Under the pieces are notes generated by a model, which searched no databases, was not told where the DNA came from, and saw nothing but the letters and a program-made list of their open reading frames with translations. From Isoptericola cucumis (lineage in GTDB: Bacteria > Actinomycetota > Actinomycetes > Actinomycetales > Cellulomonadaceae), in contig NZ_BMDG01000008.1 of the NCBI RefSeq assembly GCF_014635665.1, positions 62,001 to 126,000 of the forward strand: a DNA stretch of 64,000 nucleotides. The letters are read 5' to 3'. This document shows, in pieces, positions 7,397 through 15,540 of the stretch. The stretch's first letter is position 1. Every line of letters begins with the position of its first letter. A program made the translations under genes and the position numbers.

Positions 7397-8839
7397 ATGA
7401 CCCTTCCGAGCAGGTACCAACCGTCCCGGCGCGACATGCTGCGGACCGGAGTCGCCATGAGCGCGGCAGCAGGCCTGGGCGCCGTCGGCGCGGACATGGC
7501 GACGGCCGCCGAACCACCGCGGGTCAAGGGCCGCGAGCGCACCATGACCGACACCCCGTTCGAGGGCTTCGACGAGGTGCGCATCGGCCTCATCGGCCTC
7601 GGCAACCGCGGGGGCGGCCAGGACGTCCGCTGGGGAGCGGTCGGCAAGGTCACCGCGGTCTGCGACATCCGGGCCGACCGCGTCGAGCGCACCACCCAGC
7701 GGATCATGGCGCAGGGCTTCCAGGACACCCCGCCCGTCGGCTACTCCGGCGGGGAGGAGGACTTCCTCGCCATGATCCGGCGGGACGACATCGACATCGT
7801 CTACATCGCCACGCCCTGGGAGTGGCACTACCCGATGGCGAAGGCGGCCATGGAGCACGGCAAGCACGTCGCCTGCGAGCTGCCGATCGCGCCGCACCTG
7901 GACGAGATCTGGGACCTCGTGCGCACGTCGGAACGGACGCGCAAGCACTGCATGCTGCTGGAGAACGTCAACTACTTCCGGCCCGAGCTGCAGATGTTCA
8001 ACATGGTCAAGGCCGGGCTGTTCGGCGAGCTCCAGCACGCCTCCGGCGGGTACGTGCACGACCTTCGGTGGCCGTACATGTTCGGCGGCGCGTACTACCC
8101 GGAACACTGGCGTCGGCGCTGGCACACCAAGATGAACTCCTCCCACTACCCGATGCACGGGCTCGGCCCCGTGTCCGCGTCGATGGGCATCAACCGCGGC
8201 GACCGGTTCGCCGAGCTGATCTCCGTCTCTCCCCCGCCCATGGGGCTCGCCCTGTTCCGCGAGGAGGACCCCCGGGTGGGGCCGGACCACTCGTCATGGG
8301 ACGACGACCCCTACATCTCGGGCGACCGCAACACGAGCCTCATCCGCACCCAGAACGGCCTGATGATCCGGGTCGAGCACGACGTGACCTCGCCGCACCC
8401 CTACACCCGGGAGACGACCATCACCGGGACCCGCGGCTCGATCGAGCTCGACAACGCCCGCGTCTACCTCGAGTCCCTCGGCCACGACAACCACAGCTGG
8501 CGCACCGGGGCGGCCTACGACGCCATCCGCGCGGAGCACGACCACTGGCTGTGGCCCGCGCTCGAGGAGCTGGCCGGCCAGTACGGCGGCCACGGGGGCG
8601 GGGACTTCGTCGCCATCTTCCGCGTGGCCCAGCTGATGCGGCTGGGGATGACGCCGGACATCGACGTCTACGACTCGGCGGCGTGGTGCTCGGTGGTCCC
8701 GCTCAGCCACGCGTCGCTGTCGGGCCGGACGATGAAGCCCGTCAAGGTGCCCGACTTCACCCGCGGGCACTGGCAGGACGCCCGCGGCACGTTCGACCGG
8801 CCGCGGCCCGACGATCCCTGGCTGGACGGCGGAGCCTGA
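7397..8839 (+). CDS. Tat-exported Gfo/Idh/MocA protein, GH109-like glycosidase
   Basis: A 480-residue protein with a twin-arginine signal: SRRDML at residues 10-15 followed by a hydrophobic Ala/Gly-rich segment ending near residue 40. A Rossmann NAD-binding start VRIGLIGLGNRG (61-72) and the oxidoreductase-like C-terminal domain follow. Export of an NAD-binding Gfo/Idh/MocA protein, and the motif GGYVHDLRWP with its Tyr and His, match family GH109 (alpha-N-acetylgalactosaminidase), which cleaves by transient NAD-dependent oxidation. Cofactor loaded in the cytosol would explain the Tat route. Start: AGGAG 8 nt ahead of ATG 7397. A 24-bp inverted repeat follows the stop. The glycosidase assignment is from motif resemblance and may differ in substrate. 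Confidence 0.75.
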   Translation: MTLPSRYQPSRRDMLRTGVAMSAAAGLGAVGADMATAAEPPRVKGRERTMTDTPFEGFDEVRIGLIGLGNRGGGQDVRWGAVGKVTAVCDIRADRVERTTQRIMAQGFQDTPPVGYSGGEEDFLAMIRRDDIDIVYIATPWEWHYPMAKAAMEHGKHVACELPIAPHLDEIWDLVRTSERTRKHCMLLENVNYFRPELQMFNMVKAGLFGELQHASGGYVHDLRWPYMFGGAYYPEHWRRRWHTKMNSSHYPMHGLGPVSASMGINRGDRFAELISVSPPPMGLALFREEDPRVGPDHSSWDDDPYISGDRNTSLIRTQNGLMIRVEHDVTSPHPYTRETTITGTRGSIELDNARVYLESLGHDNHSWRTGAAYDAIRAEHDHWLWPALEELAGQYGGHGGGDFVAIFRVAQLMRLGMTPDIDVYDSAAWCSVVPLSHASLSGRTMKPVKVPDFTRGHWQDARGTFDRPRPDDPWLDGGA

Positions 8840-8848
8840 CGCGGCGGG

Positions 8849-8910
8849 GCGCGAGCGTCTCTGTCCGTCAGGATTCGACGGCTGATTCCTGACGGACAGA
8901 GACGCTCGCG
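8849..8910. terminator. Long perfect inverted repeat (24-bp arms, 14-nt loop)
   Basis: The arms 8849-8872 and 8887-8910 are exact reverse complements, with a 14-nt loop. The repeat begins 9 bp after the stop of the GH109-like gene and lacks a T-tract, so it would act as a strong actinobacterial-style hairpin terminator. It also marks the left end of the lower-GC island. From 8911 to 9105 I see no convincing gene. Confidence 0.7.
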
Positions 8911-9105
8911 TGGCCGCGCCTGTCACGTGTCGTTCCTCGGCGAAGCGACCGTCACGACACACCGCACACGCGCCACTACACGGCTGCGTGTCAACGGGAT
9001 CCAGCTCGCGCTGCTCGCCGACCGGGCCGGGTGAAATCGCCTAGCAGGTGGGACCGCGCTTCGTGATCCGTTGCGCTCACGCGGCTGCTCTGGTGAGCTC
9101 ACGTC

Positions 9106-9321
9106 GTGGATTCGGTCGTCGAAGCGGAGCTGCGCAAGCAGATCATGGCGTGGGTGGGCGAGCGGGCCGAGGCCAACGGCGGCTTCCTTTACCGCGACGA
9201 GCTGCTGGAATTCCACCTGGGAGGTCAGAAGCTGCCGGTCATCGACTACTCGCGTGGCATCCGCAACCCCGCCACGTTCAACTCGACCCTGTCGATCGTG
9301 AGCGCCGCCGACGGCCCCTAC
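9106..9321 (+). pseudogene. N-terminal remnant of an HNH/McrA-type restriction endonuclease
   Basis: From GTG 9106 the frame gives 72 residues that read like the N-terminal domain of actinobacterial HNH (ScoMcrA-like) endonucleases: AEANGGFLYRDELLEFHLGG, then LPVIDYSRGIRNPATFNSTL and SIVSAADGPY. In intact relatives this GIxxPA/LSI segment belongs to the DNA-recognition domain that precedes the HNH nuclease. Homology stops abruptly after GPY (9321); the frame stays open but becomes a Ser/Arg-rich shadow of the convergent Z1 gene, and no HNH motif follows. This is read as a gene truncated when the neighbouring cassette arrived or was rearranged. The family call is from remembered motif similarity and was not searched. 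Confidence 0.55.
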
Positions 9322-9448
9322 TGCTCCTCGACCTCCACGTCGCGCACATCTGCACCTTCCTGTCGGGCACGATCCCTGATCGGGGGGCACATCGAATGCA
9401 GCACGGTTCCAGCCGCAACGCGCATGTTGAAATGCGTGACCATGACGG

Positions 9449-11650
9449 TCAATCCGCCTGAAGAATCACACGTTCACCAAGTCTCTTCGGGACGTGAATT
9501 GCCAGCGCGGTTGCACGCGAACGCGCCCGATGGCCCGCTTCGATGGCGAGCTCGTGAATCTCCACGGTCACGGCGTCGTCGGCCCAGAAGGCACGGTCGC
9601 CCGGGTAGACACTGCCGTCGGCCGGGTTGGCACCTTGCATCAGGTTGCCGACCACGAGCGACTCGACATCGTCGATGGCGTCCAGGTCCCAGGCAACATC
9701 CTCCAGCACCTCCCGCGAGAGCGCGGAGGGGCCACGATCTCGTGTGGCACCTCCGTCCATGAAGACGAGGTCGACGGGTATCTCGTCATCGATGGTGCCA
9801 AGGGCCAGGACGATCGCGTAGAGCCGATCCTTCTCGTCGGCGGTGATGCGCCAATCGACGATGAACTCCACGAGGTTCGCCCAAGTCGTGCGGACGGTCA
9901 GGTTCCGGCTGGCCGCACGCTGGTCCCGTTTGTCTGGGACTGCAGCCGCGCGGAGCCCGTCGAGGTGCGAGCGACCCGTCGACTTCGGACCGGTCGGATC
10001 CCCGTAGACGTGGGTCTGCGTGAGCGCCCAGCCGGAAAGATCGATGCTGTCAACGTCCAGTCGGACGACCTCCCGCCGCGTGGGGTTCAGGGTGGAATCG
10101 AGCAAGATCGATCTCCGCCAACTCGAAAGTTCCTCACCGTTCACGTCCAGGTCGGCGAGCGCGCAACGCATCGCGTCCTCATGCTTGACGTACATCTTGA
10201 AGACATCGGCCGTGTCAGGGTTCATCCAGGCTCGCAGCAGGTCAAGATACGACCGCTTATAACCGAAGAAGCGACCACGCTGCTGGACAGTGTCAGCGTT
10301 GCGGACACCAGGCCCGCGCGGCATGTAGGTGACCGCAAGGTTCTCCACAGTGAAGCCGCGATCCAACTTGTTTCCACCGATGACAACCCACCCGGGTGCT
10401 TGAGTCCACTCGCTCGACGTGATCTCGTTTCCCTGACGGCTGTTGACCGTGCGAACCATGACGGCCTGAAGGTACCCGCCATCGCCGAGCAGGTCGAGGA
10501 GAGAGTCGAGTGTGACGATCTCTTCGTGGACAACATTCCCGCCGGTCTTCGCCAGGTCCTCATAGGCGTTGCCGAAGATCTCGTCGACGAGCTGCTGCCT
10601 GAGGACGGGATCCCCGTCGGTGAGCGAGGTGTTGAACCGGTCCACGATGCCGTGTGTCCACACCTCGTACGCACGATGCAGATCGGTCCCCGACGAGGGG
10701 TGGATGAGCATTGTCAACGGGAGCGGGTTGTTTCGAAGCTGCGCGACGACCATCGCCAGCAGGAAGGTCGCAACAGCAAGTTTCAGGGACTCGGGCGGGC
10801 TGATCGACTGGTCATCGAGCGCGTCATCGTCGATCTCGCGGACGAACTCTTCGAGCCGCTCTTCGAAGAGAGTCGACCCACCGACGTACCCGGCACCCGC
10901 CTGCAGCACGCTCACCGTACGGGGGGAGAGCGTGTCTTCCAGGGCGATCAGAAGTGGTGCCTGCGGGGTCGCGGTATAGAGCACATAGGAGTGGTTGGAT
11001 GCGGTCTCTCGCAAGAGCCGGATCGAACGATAGGTGGAACTCTCGTCTTCTTGCTTCCGGGCGACGTTAAGACCGGCCTGGTCCGCTTCGTCGTCGATGA
11101 AGAGGACCGGCGCCCCGGGGTTCTGGGCAAGCACGGTCGTCAGGACGTTCCGCGCGCGGCGCAAGGCCGCGTGGTTCTTGAGCACCACAGCAACGGTCGT
11201 CACACGAGTGGCGGGCGACTTGGCGCTTCTCCACTGCTGGATCCGAGCCTGGACATTGTGTGCGTCTGAGGGCTGGAGGTCGTTGACGGGGTGCCAGCTG
11301 GGCAGCCGTCCGTTCCCATTCATCGCAAGATCACGGACAAGACGCTCGTAGGTCTGGTCGCGCAGGTTCGTCTTGGTGCCCGCGAGGACCACGACGAGCG
11401 GGTATCCGTTGTCGTGTGCGGCAGCGATGAGCCCGGTGAACGACAGCGTCTTGCCACTTTGGACCGCGCCGACGACGAGTTCTGCGGACGCCCCATCATC
11501 GTCCCAGCGAGGTGCACGGCATCGCCCGAGGATGCGTAGCGTTTCCCTCTCGAGACGGCTCTGCTCATCGGCAGCGAGGCCCGAACGGACGAGCAGGGCC
11601 CGAAGTTTTCCGCCTGGTGACGGCGTCCAGAGGTCGGCTTGGGTGGTCAT
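9449..11650 (-). CDS. Z1-domain superfamily II helicase-like ATPase
   Basis: A 733-residue protein. Walker A GAVQSGKT is at residues 61-68 and Walker B/DEAD-like FIDDEADQ at about 184-191. A TATPQ motif III lies near 225, and the second helicase lobe carries VIGGNKLDRGFTVENLAVTYMP and QQRGRFFGYKRSY (motif VI-like). The GGxxLxRGxTxEnL and GRFFGY signatures are those of the Z1 domain family. In known neighbourhoods Z1 proteins accompany MORC/MutL-like ATPases in restriction-modification type loci, presumably moving along or remodelling DNA for the nucleases. ATG at 11648-11650 overlaps the stop of the ATPase gene (ATGA), so the two are translationally coupled. It is the last gene of the four-gene minus-strand operon. 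Confidence 0.9.
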   Translation of the reverse strand: MTTQADLWTPSPGGKLRALLVRSGLAADEQSRLERETLRILGRCRAPRWDDDGASAELVVGAVQSGKTLSFTGLIAAAHDNGYPLVVVLAGTKTNLRDQTYERLVRDLAMNGNGRLPSWHPVNDLQPSDAHNVQARIQQWRSAKSPATRVTTVAVVLKNHAALRRARNVLTTVLAQNPGAPVLFIDDEADQAGLNVARKQEDESSTYRSIRLLRETASNHSYVLYTATPQAPLLIALEDTLSPRTVSVLQAGAGYVGGSTLFEERLEEFVREIDDDALDDQSISPPESLKLAVATFLLAMVVAQLRNNPLPLTMLIHPSSGTDLHRAYEVWTHGIVDRFNTSLTDGDPVLRQQLVDEIFGNAYEDLAKTGGNVVHEEIVTLDSLLDLLGDGGYLQAVMVRTVNSRQGNEITSSEWTQAPGWVVIGGNKLDRGFTVENLAVTYMPRGPGVRNADTVQQRGRFFGYKRSYLDLLRAWMNPDTADVFKMYVKHEDAMRCALADLDVNGEELSSWRRSILLDSTLNPTRREVVRLDVDSIDLSGWALTQTHVYGDPTGPKSTGRSHLDGLRAAAVPDKRDQRAASRNLTVRTTWANLVEFIVDWRITADEKDRLYAIVLALGTIDDEIPVDLVFMDGGATRDRGPSALSREVLEDVAWDLDAIDDVESLVVGNLMQGANPADGSVYPGDRAFWADDAVTVEIHELAIEAGHRARSRATALAIHVPKRLGERVILQAD

Positions 11651-13194
11651 GCTGCTGCCTTCTTCGCGAGGGGGCCGGTGAGGATGCGGTTAAGCTCGGC
11701 GATAAGGTACCGAGGTTCCTTCGCACCGCTGCGCTCGGCCTTGATCTGGGCCAGGGCGATCGCTACGGCAAGTCGCAGAACGGGTTCGAGGTCCATGCCC
11801 GGCAGGTACGCGAATGACTGAGTGAAGCTATGAGCCCGGTTGACGGTAACCTTCCAGGCCGCGACGCCATCCTCCTGGAGAACGCGGATCCAATGATTGG
11901 AGTCCGCCGGGTTGTCGATGACGCTGATCGTTAGGCACTCACCGAGAACATCCCATTCCGTGTCATCGAGGATGACGGACTCCTCGACTGGAGGTGAAGC
12001 CGGGACCGCGTTGATCGCTGCGTCCTCGTCTTCCGGATCCTCGACCTCCGGGATTGGCTGGGTAACCGCCTGAACAACCTGCCCGACAATGTCGCGCACG
12101 GTGGTCTGGATGGCGCGGCCACGCTCGGTCGTGCGGTGGTTGCGGGCCATCTTCAGCAGCGGGAGCGGTTCGGCGTCGAGAGCCTGACCGAGTTTTTCGA
12201 GGAACTCATCCTCTTCGTCGCCGTCCCAGACGAGGGAGTCCTTGGTGTGTGCCACCTCCATCGCTGAGACGTCGAGTTCGCCGACGAGTCGCTGAGACTC
12301 GAACGAGTTGCCCCGGCCGAAGACCTTCGCAGGCTTGTACCCGTCGGAGTCGCGTGCCACACCACCGGCACCCTGGACGACCTTGTCACGATAGAGCAGG
12401 GCGAATCCTGCACCGGCGGTGTCACCCTTGGAGAAGAGTCCGGCCCAGCCGGTGATCGTCCGTCCAGAGTCAAGGGTGACAGCGACCTCCTTACGCCACT
12501 CCTCGGGCTGACCGTCAGTGCTGGTCCACCTGGGTGCCACAAGGAAGGTCGGGTGTTCATACGTAAGCTTGCGACCGCCGACGATGATCTCGACGCGTGG
12601 GTCAGCGATGAAACGTCGATAGATCGACGAAAGGTAATCGCGGATCTTGCCGAGCGTGCGGCCGGTCGGTGCGAGGTGGTTGAGGTCGGTGAGGACGAGC
12701 GTGGTGCCATGCTCCTCCGGACGGGCCGGGGTCGTCGTGACGGCGATGTAATCCGACTTGGCCTCGACGATCTTCGGGATGTCGAACGTGACCGCGCGAC
12801 GCACGTCCTCTCCGAGGGCTGTCGTTGTGACCACGAAGTGCTTGGCGTACCAACTGGCAGCGCTTTTCATACCGATGCCGAACTGGGAGAGTCCCGACGA
12901 GTCGGCAGGCGGCGCCGCGGGTGTGAACGCGCGGCTGATGTCCTCGGTGTAGATTCCAGCGGCATTGTCCGTCACCGTGATGCGATCGCCGGCACGATCG
13001 ATCTCGATGTCGATGTTGAGCCGCGCGACGCCGCCACCGACCTCGCCTAGCCGGCCCTCGTGTGTGCGCCACGACTGCAGCGAGTTGTCGACGAACTCCC
13101 CGACGGCATACCACGCCTTGTAGTTCATCGAAGGGAAGAGCGCGAGCATGCCTACCCCGGGACGCACTTCGACGTTGTCGACCTGCTGATTCAT
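11647..13194 (-). CDS. GHKL ATPase of the MORC/MutL-like (paraMORC) type
   Basis: A 515-residue protein. ATG at 13192-13194 has AAGGAG just ahead. The N-terminal GHKL ATPase is clear: PSMNYKAWYAVGEFVDNSLQ holds the N-box (E33, D36, N37), VTDNAAGIY is the G1 box (76-82), and GLSQFGIGMKSAASW is the glycine-rich lid (101-115). A second domain with RDKVVQGAGG and KVFGRGNSFESQRLVGELD resembles the S5-like part of MORC proteins. An acidic, less conserved C-terminus follows. ATP-driven dimer closure around DNA is the known mechanism of the family. The neighbours (Z1, Vsr, methyltransferase) place it in a predicted anti-phage restriction system. Confidence 0.9.
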   Translation of the reverse strand: MNQQVDNVEVRPGVGMLALFPSMNYKAWYAVGEFVDNSLQSWRTHEGRLGEVGGGVARLNIDIEIDRAGDRITVTDNAAGIYTEDISRAFTPAAPPADSSGLSQFGIGMKSAASWYAKHFVVTTTALGEDVRRAVTFDIPKIVEAKSDYIAVTTTPARPEEHGTTLVLTDLNHLAPTGRTLGKIRDYLSSIYRRFIADPRVEIIVGGRKLTYEHPTFLVAPRWTSTDGQPEEWRKEVAVTLDSGRTITGWAGLFSKGDTAGAGFALLYRDKVVQGAGGVARDSDGYKPAKVFGRGNSFESQRLVGELDVSAMEVAHTKDSLVWDGDEEDEFLEKLGQALDAEPLPLLKMARNHRTTERGRAIQTTVRDIVGQVVQAVTQPIPEVEDPEDEDAAINAVPASPPVEESVILDDTEWDVLGECLTISVIDNPADSNHWIRVLQEDGVAAWKVTVNRAHSFTQSFAYLPGMDLEPVLRLAVAIALAQIKAERSGAKEPRYLIAELNRILTGPLAKKAAA

Positions 13195-13355
13195 CCGACT
13201 CCTTCCTTCCACGCGAAGGCTAGTTGGACCCTCCGACACCAGCGGCCCAGAACCCGGTGGCGGGCGGGTGAAATGTAACTCGAATGTGTGTGCGACCGTG
13301 GCAGGGGTGAGCGGCGGAGTGGAGGGAGATACGCGAAACACCCTTCGGATGCGGC

Positions 13356-13799
13356 TCAGCGGACCGCGGCCTCGACGCGGCCTGCTGCCTCATCAACGGG
13401 CTCATGCTCCCAAACCCTTACAACCACCCAGTCCATCGCCGCGAGGAGGCGGTCGGTGTCACGGTCACGCGCCTGGTTTGCGCCAAGTTTCGTGGCCCAC
13501 CATTCGTTGTTCGCACGGGGCGTGGTGCCATGGTCAGGACAGCCGTGCCAGAAGCAGCCATCGACGAAGACCGCGACTCTCTGGCGCGTAAACGCAATGT
13601 CGATCGTACGTCGCCGCTGACCGGGGACCGGGAAGGCGACACGGTAGCGCAGCCCACGTGCATGGAGCTGGCGTCTGAGTCCGATCTCAGCCTCGGTATC
13701 CCGACGTTTCGCCGCACTCATCCGCTTCGACATCATCGGCGATGACGATCCGGGGTGTGCAGGCACGCGCTGCGGCACGGGTGGGTCGACGACGCTCAC
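13356..13799 (-). CDS. Vsr-type (very short patch repair family) endonuclease
   Basis: A 147-residue protein with the whole Vsr pattern: RRDTEAEIGLRRQLHARGLRYR (32-53), the catalytic Asp in TIDIAF (D67), the FVDGCFWHGCPDH block (78-90) with the zinc and active-site Cys/His residues, then EWWATKLGANQARDRDT and a Trp-rich RVWEHE end. Classical Vsr nicks T:G mismatches left by cytosine-5 methyltransferase deamination, and one such methyltransferase is encoded 1.7 kb away. In loci with Z1 and MORC proteins, Vsr-fold enzymes are instead predicted to be restriction nucleases. GTG at 13797-13799 overlaps the stop of a 33-codon upstream ORF (GTGA); an internal ATG pair at residues 22-23 is the alternative start. 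Confidence 0.9.
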   Translation of the reverse strand: MSVVDPPVPQRVPAHPGSSSPMMSKRMSAAKRRDTEAEIGLRRQLHARGLRYRVAFPVPGQRRRTIDIAFTRQRVAVFVDGCFWHGCPDHGTTPRANNEWWATKLGANQARDRDTDRLLAAMDWVVVRVWEHEPVDEAAGRVEAAVR

Positions 13800-13897
13800 C
13801 GGTCCATCATGCCCTCAAAGGCGACGAGCAGCGTCGTCGCAGCGAAGCCGCTCTGCCGTTCGACGACCACGAGATCCGGGCGCTCGACGGACATCAT
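13796..13897 (-). CDS. Possible 33-residue ORF coupled to the Vsr gene
   Basis: In the 163-bp gap between the nuclease gene and vsr, an ATG at 13895-13897 opens 33 codons beginning MMSVERPDLVVVERQSG and ending at a TGA that overlaps the vsr GTG by the usual four-base GTGA. No clear Shine-Dalgarno is present and I recognise no family. It may be a short leader peptide coupling vsr translation, or chance. Confidence 0.25.
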   Translation of the reverse strand: MMSVERPDLVVVERQSGFAATTLLVAFEGMMDR

Positions 13898-13962
13898 CTG
13901 CTGTACCCGGTGACAGCGCCTGCTATCTCACGCGCAGCGGCGCCGCCGACACGTCCTCAACT

Positions 13963-15408
13963 TCAGAGGTCGGCACCTCGGCGCGCGCCAAGCCACGTGT
14001 GCGACGCGACCTGCCACGGCCTGGCCCTCGCAGGTCGACCCGAAAACTTGTCGTTCCGAGCCCGCCGCGCGGTGCCGGCCCCCCAGTCAGGCTGCCCCTT
14101 CTGCGCTAGCCACCCTGCCGCGATTCCGGCGTCGAGATCCGCGGTGTCCTCGATCCAGATCGCACGGAGCTCGATCGGGCTCCAAACAGCCTTGCGGGCA
14201 CGGGACCTGCCCGTGCTCGCCACGTACCTCCTCAGCGCGCGCCCGTCGGATTCGCTGAAGGCCTTGTGCCAAGCCCGGAAGTCACCACTGGAGTCAAGGC
14301 CTGCCAGCCCGTCGACGATGATGAACCCGAGCCCTTGCTCCTCTACACAAGCGCGGACCGCCTTGGCGTCGTTGAGCCACATCTCTGAGCTGGATCGCTT
14401 GGACGGCGCGGTTCCGTCCCACGGGTGCTCACGGGTCAATGCTGTGTGAGCCTTCGCGTCCCAGACGCGGGTCGGGGAGGCATAGTCGAAGATGGTGCTG
14501 CCGTATCGAACGCGCGGACCACCGACGATCGGAGTCGGGTACCGGCTGTTGAGCACGTCTCGCAGACGCTCCTCGAAGTAGAACCCGAACCACTCCATCT
14601 GCCGCCACTGGGTCGATCCGGCCTCGCGCATCCATCGGATGCAGTCGACGCCGTCCCAGTGGTCCGGGAGCTCGTCAGCCAACGCCCCGACCAGTGCCGT
14701 GCCCTCTTCAGCGGCCGTCGCCCAACCTGCCGACGAGACATGGGCCGCACGCTCCGCACCGGCGAGCAGGAGGTTTAGCCCGTCGCGCGTGATCGACGCG
14801 CCTGTGGATCCCGCGCCGTCCAGCCACGGGACGCCGAACTCCTCGCAGAGAGCAGCGGCAAGCTCGTGCTTCGTCCGCTTCCGATCGAGCAGGTGCGGGG
14901 CGAGGCGGCGCGAAACGTCGCGGAGCGTCCAGGTGTGCTCCTTGCCCCCAGGACCGAGCGCGTCGTGCGGAACACCGGCGATGTCGCACAAGCGGTTCAC
15001 GGCCGACTGCTTATCGGGCGCCGGGCTGAACGCGGGGAATGCCAGCAAGACCTCGGCGACCGAAGTGCTCGAGACGGACTGCTCCCGCGAGAGTCGGATG
15101 ATGCTCGCAGACGCGGCACGGAGCAGGTTATTCATCCCGATCAACGTCACCTGCAGGCCTTCGTAGTCGACGCCATCGACCCAACCAGTTCCGAGCGAGT
15201 CCGCGATCTGCGCCCCGAGAACGGCGTTCACTGCAGCCAGGTCTACGTCGAGCCCGAGACTCTGCGCGAGCGCCACGAGCGAGCGCTTCGGCCCCCGCGT
15301 ACCGGCGTCGGGCGCCGCAGCGAGCGCAAACATCCTGGCGCTGGCCTCGGGAATCGTCCGCGCCGGGTTGAAGTTCTCGGTAGTGACGTTGGACACCCAG
15401 CCACCCAA
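13963..15408 (-). CDS. Predicted restriction endonuclease, PD-(D/E)XK-like
   Basis: A 481-residue protein, first gene of the minus-strand defence operon. The start is taken as TTG 15406-15408 because GGAGG stands 7 nt ahead. The N-terminal ~250 residues are helical and unassigned. A candidate nuclease core is at about 275-325: FGFYFEERLRDVL (acidic residues on a helix), then VRYGSTIFDY with D308, and RVWDAKAH with D317 and K319. This fits an E...D...(D/E)xK arrangement. A second LNDAKAVRACVEEQGLGFIIVDG segment could be the following strand and helix. No closer family is recognised. It is encoded divergently from the cytosine methyltransferase and is the likely DNA-cutting partner, perhaps acting together with Vsr. 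Confidence 0.65.
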   Translation of the reverse strand: MGGWVSNVTTENFNPARTIPEASARMFALAAAPDAGTRGPKRSLVALAQSLGLDVDLAAVNAVLGAQIADSLGTGWVDGVDYEGLQVTLIGMNNLLRAASASIIRLSREQSVSSTSVAEVLLAFPAFSPAPDKQSAVNRLCDIAGVPHDALGPGGKEHTWTLRDVSRRLAPHLLDRKRTKHELAAALCEEFGVPWLDGAGSTGASITRDGLNLLLAGAERAAHVSSAGWATAAEEGTALVGALADELPDHWDGVDCIRWMREAGSTQWRQMEWFGFYFEERLRDVLNSRYPTPIVGGPRVRYGSTIFDYASPTRVWDAKAHTALTREHPWDGTAPSKRSSSEMWLNDAKAVRACVEEQGLGFIIVDGLAGLDSSGDFRAWHKAFSESDGRALRRYVASTGRSRARKAVWSPIELRAIWIEDTADLDAGIAAGWLAQKGQPDWGAGTARRARNDKFSGRPARARPWQVASHTWLGARRGADL

Positions 15409-15475
15409 GCAGACACCTCCGACAGCGGAGCCCGTGGGACGATCAGAGGTCGAAGCGACACCTCGTCGCCGGTAC

Positions 15476-15504
15476 TTGCGCTCCCGCTCCGGATGCGGTT
15501 AGCT
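15476..15504 (+). promoter_or_regulatory. Candidate promoter of the cytosine methyltransferase
   Basis: TTGCGC (15476-15481), a 17-bp spacer and TTAGCT (15499-15504) form a vegetative-type promoter with an expected start about 30 nt before the GTG at 15541. TGTACA (15504-15509) and GTTCGAAC (15513-15520) palindromes follow at once and could bind a regulator shared with the divergent nuclease operon, whose start lies only 132 bp from the methyltransferase start. Confidence 0.4.
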
Positions 15505-15540
15505 GTACACACGTTCGAACCTCGGCCTTCTGGAGCCCCC

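Noticed and set aside
8927-9034. 35-codon frame ending RLRVNGIQLALLADRAG
   Set aside because: It has a GTG start with no ribosome-binding site and no recognised family; it may be the tail of a lost gene but this cannot be supported.
9322-9762. Continuation of the HNH fragment as a 218-residue protein
   Set aside because: After residue 72 the sequence turns into Ser/Arg-rich antisense of the Z1 gene without any HNH residues.
13195-13341. N-terminal extension of the MORC-like ATPase to 13341
   Set aside because: The extra 49 residues are Pro/Ser/Thr-rich, and AAGGAG directly precedes ATG 13194.
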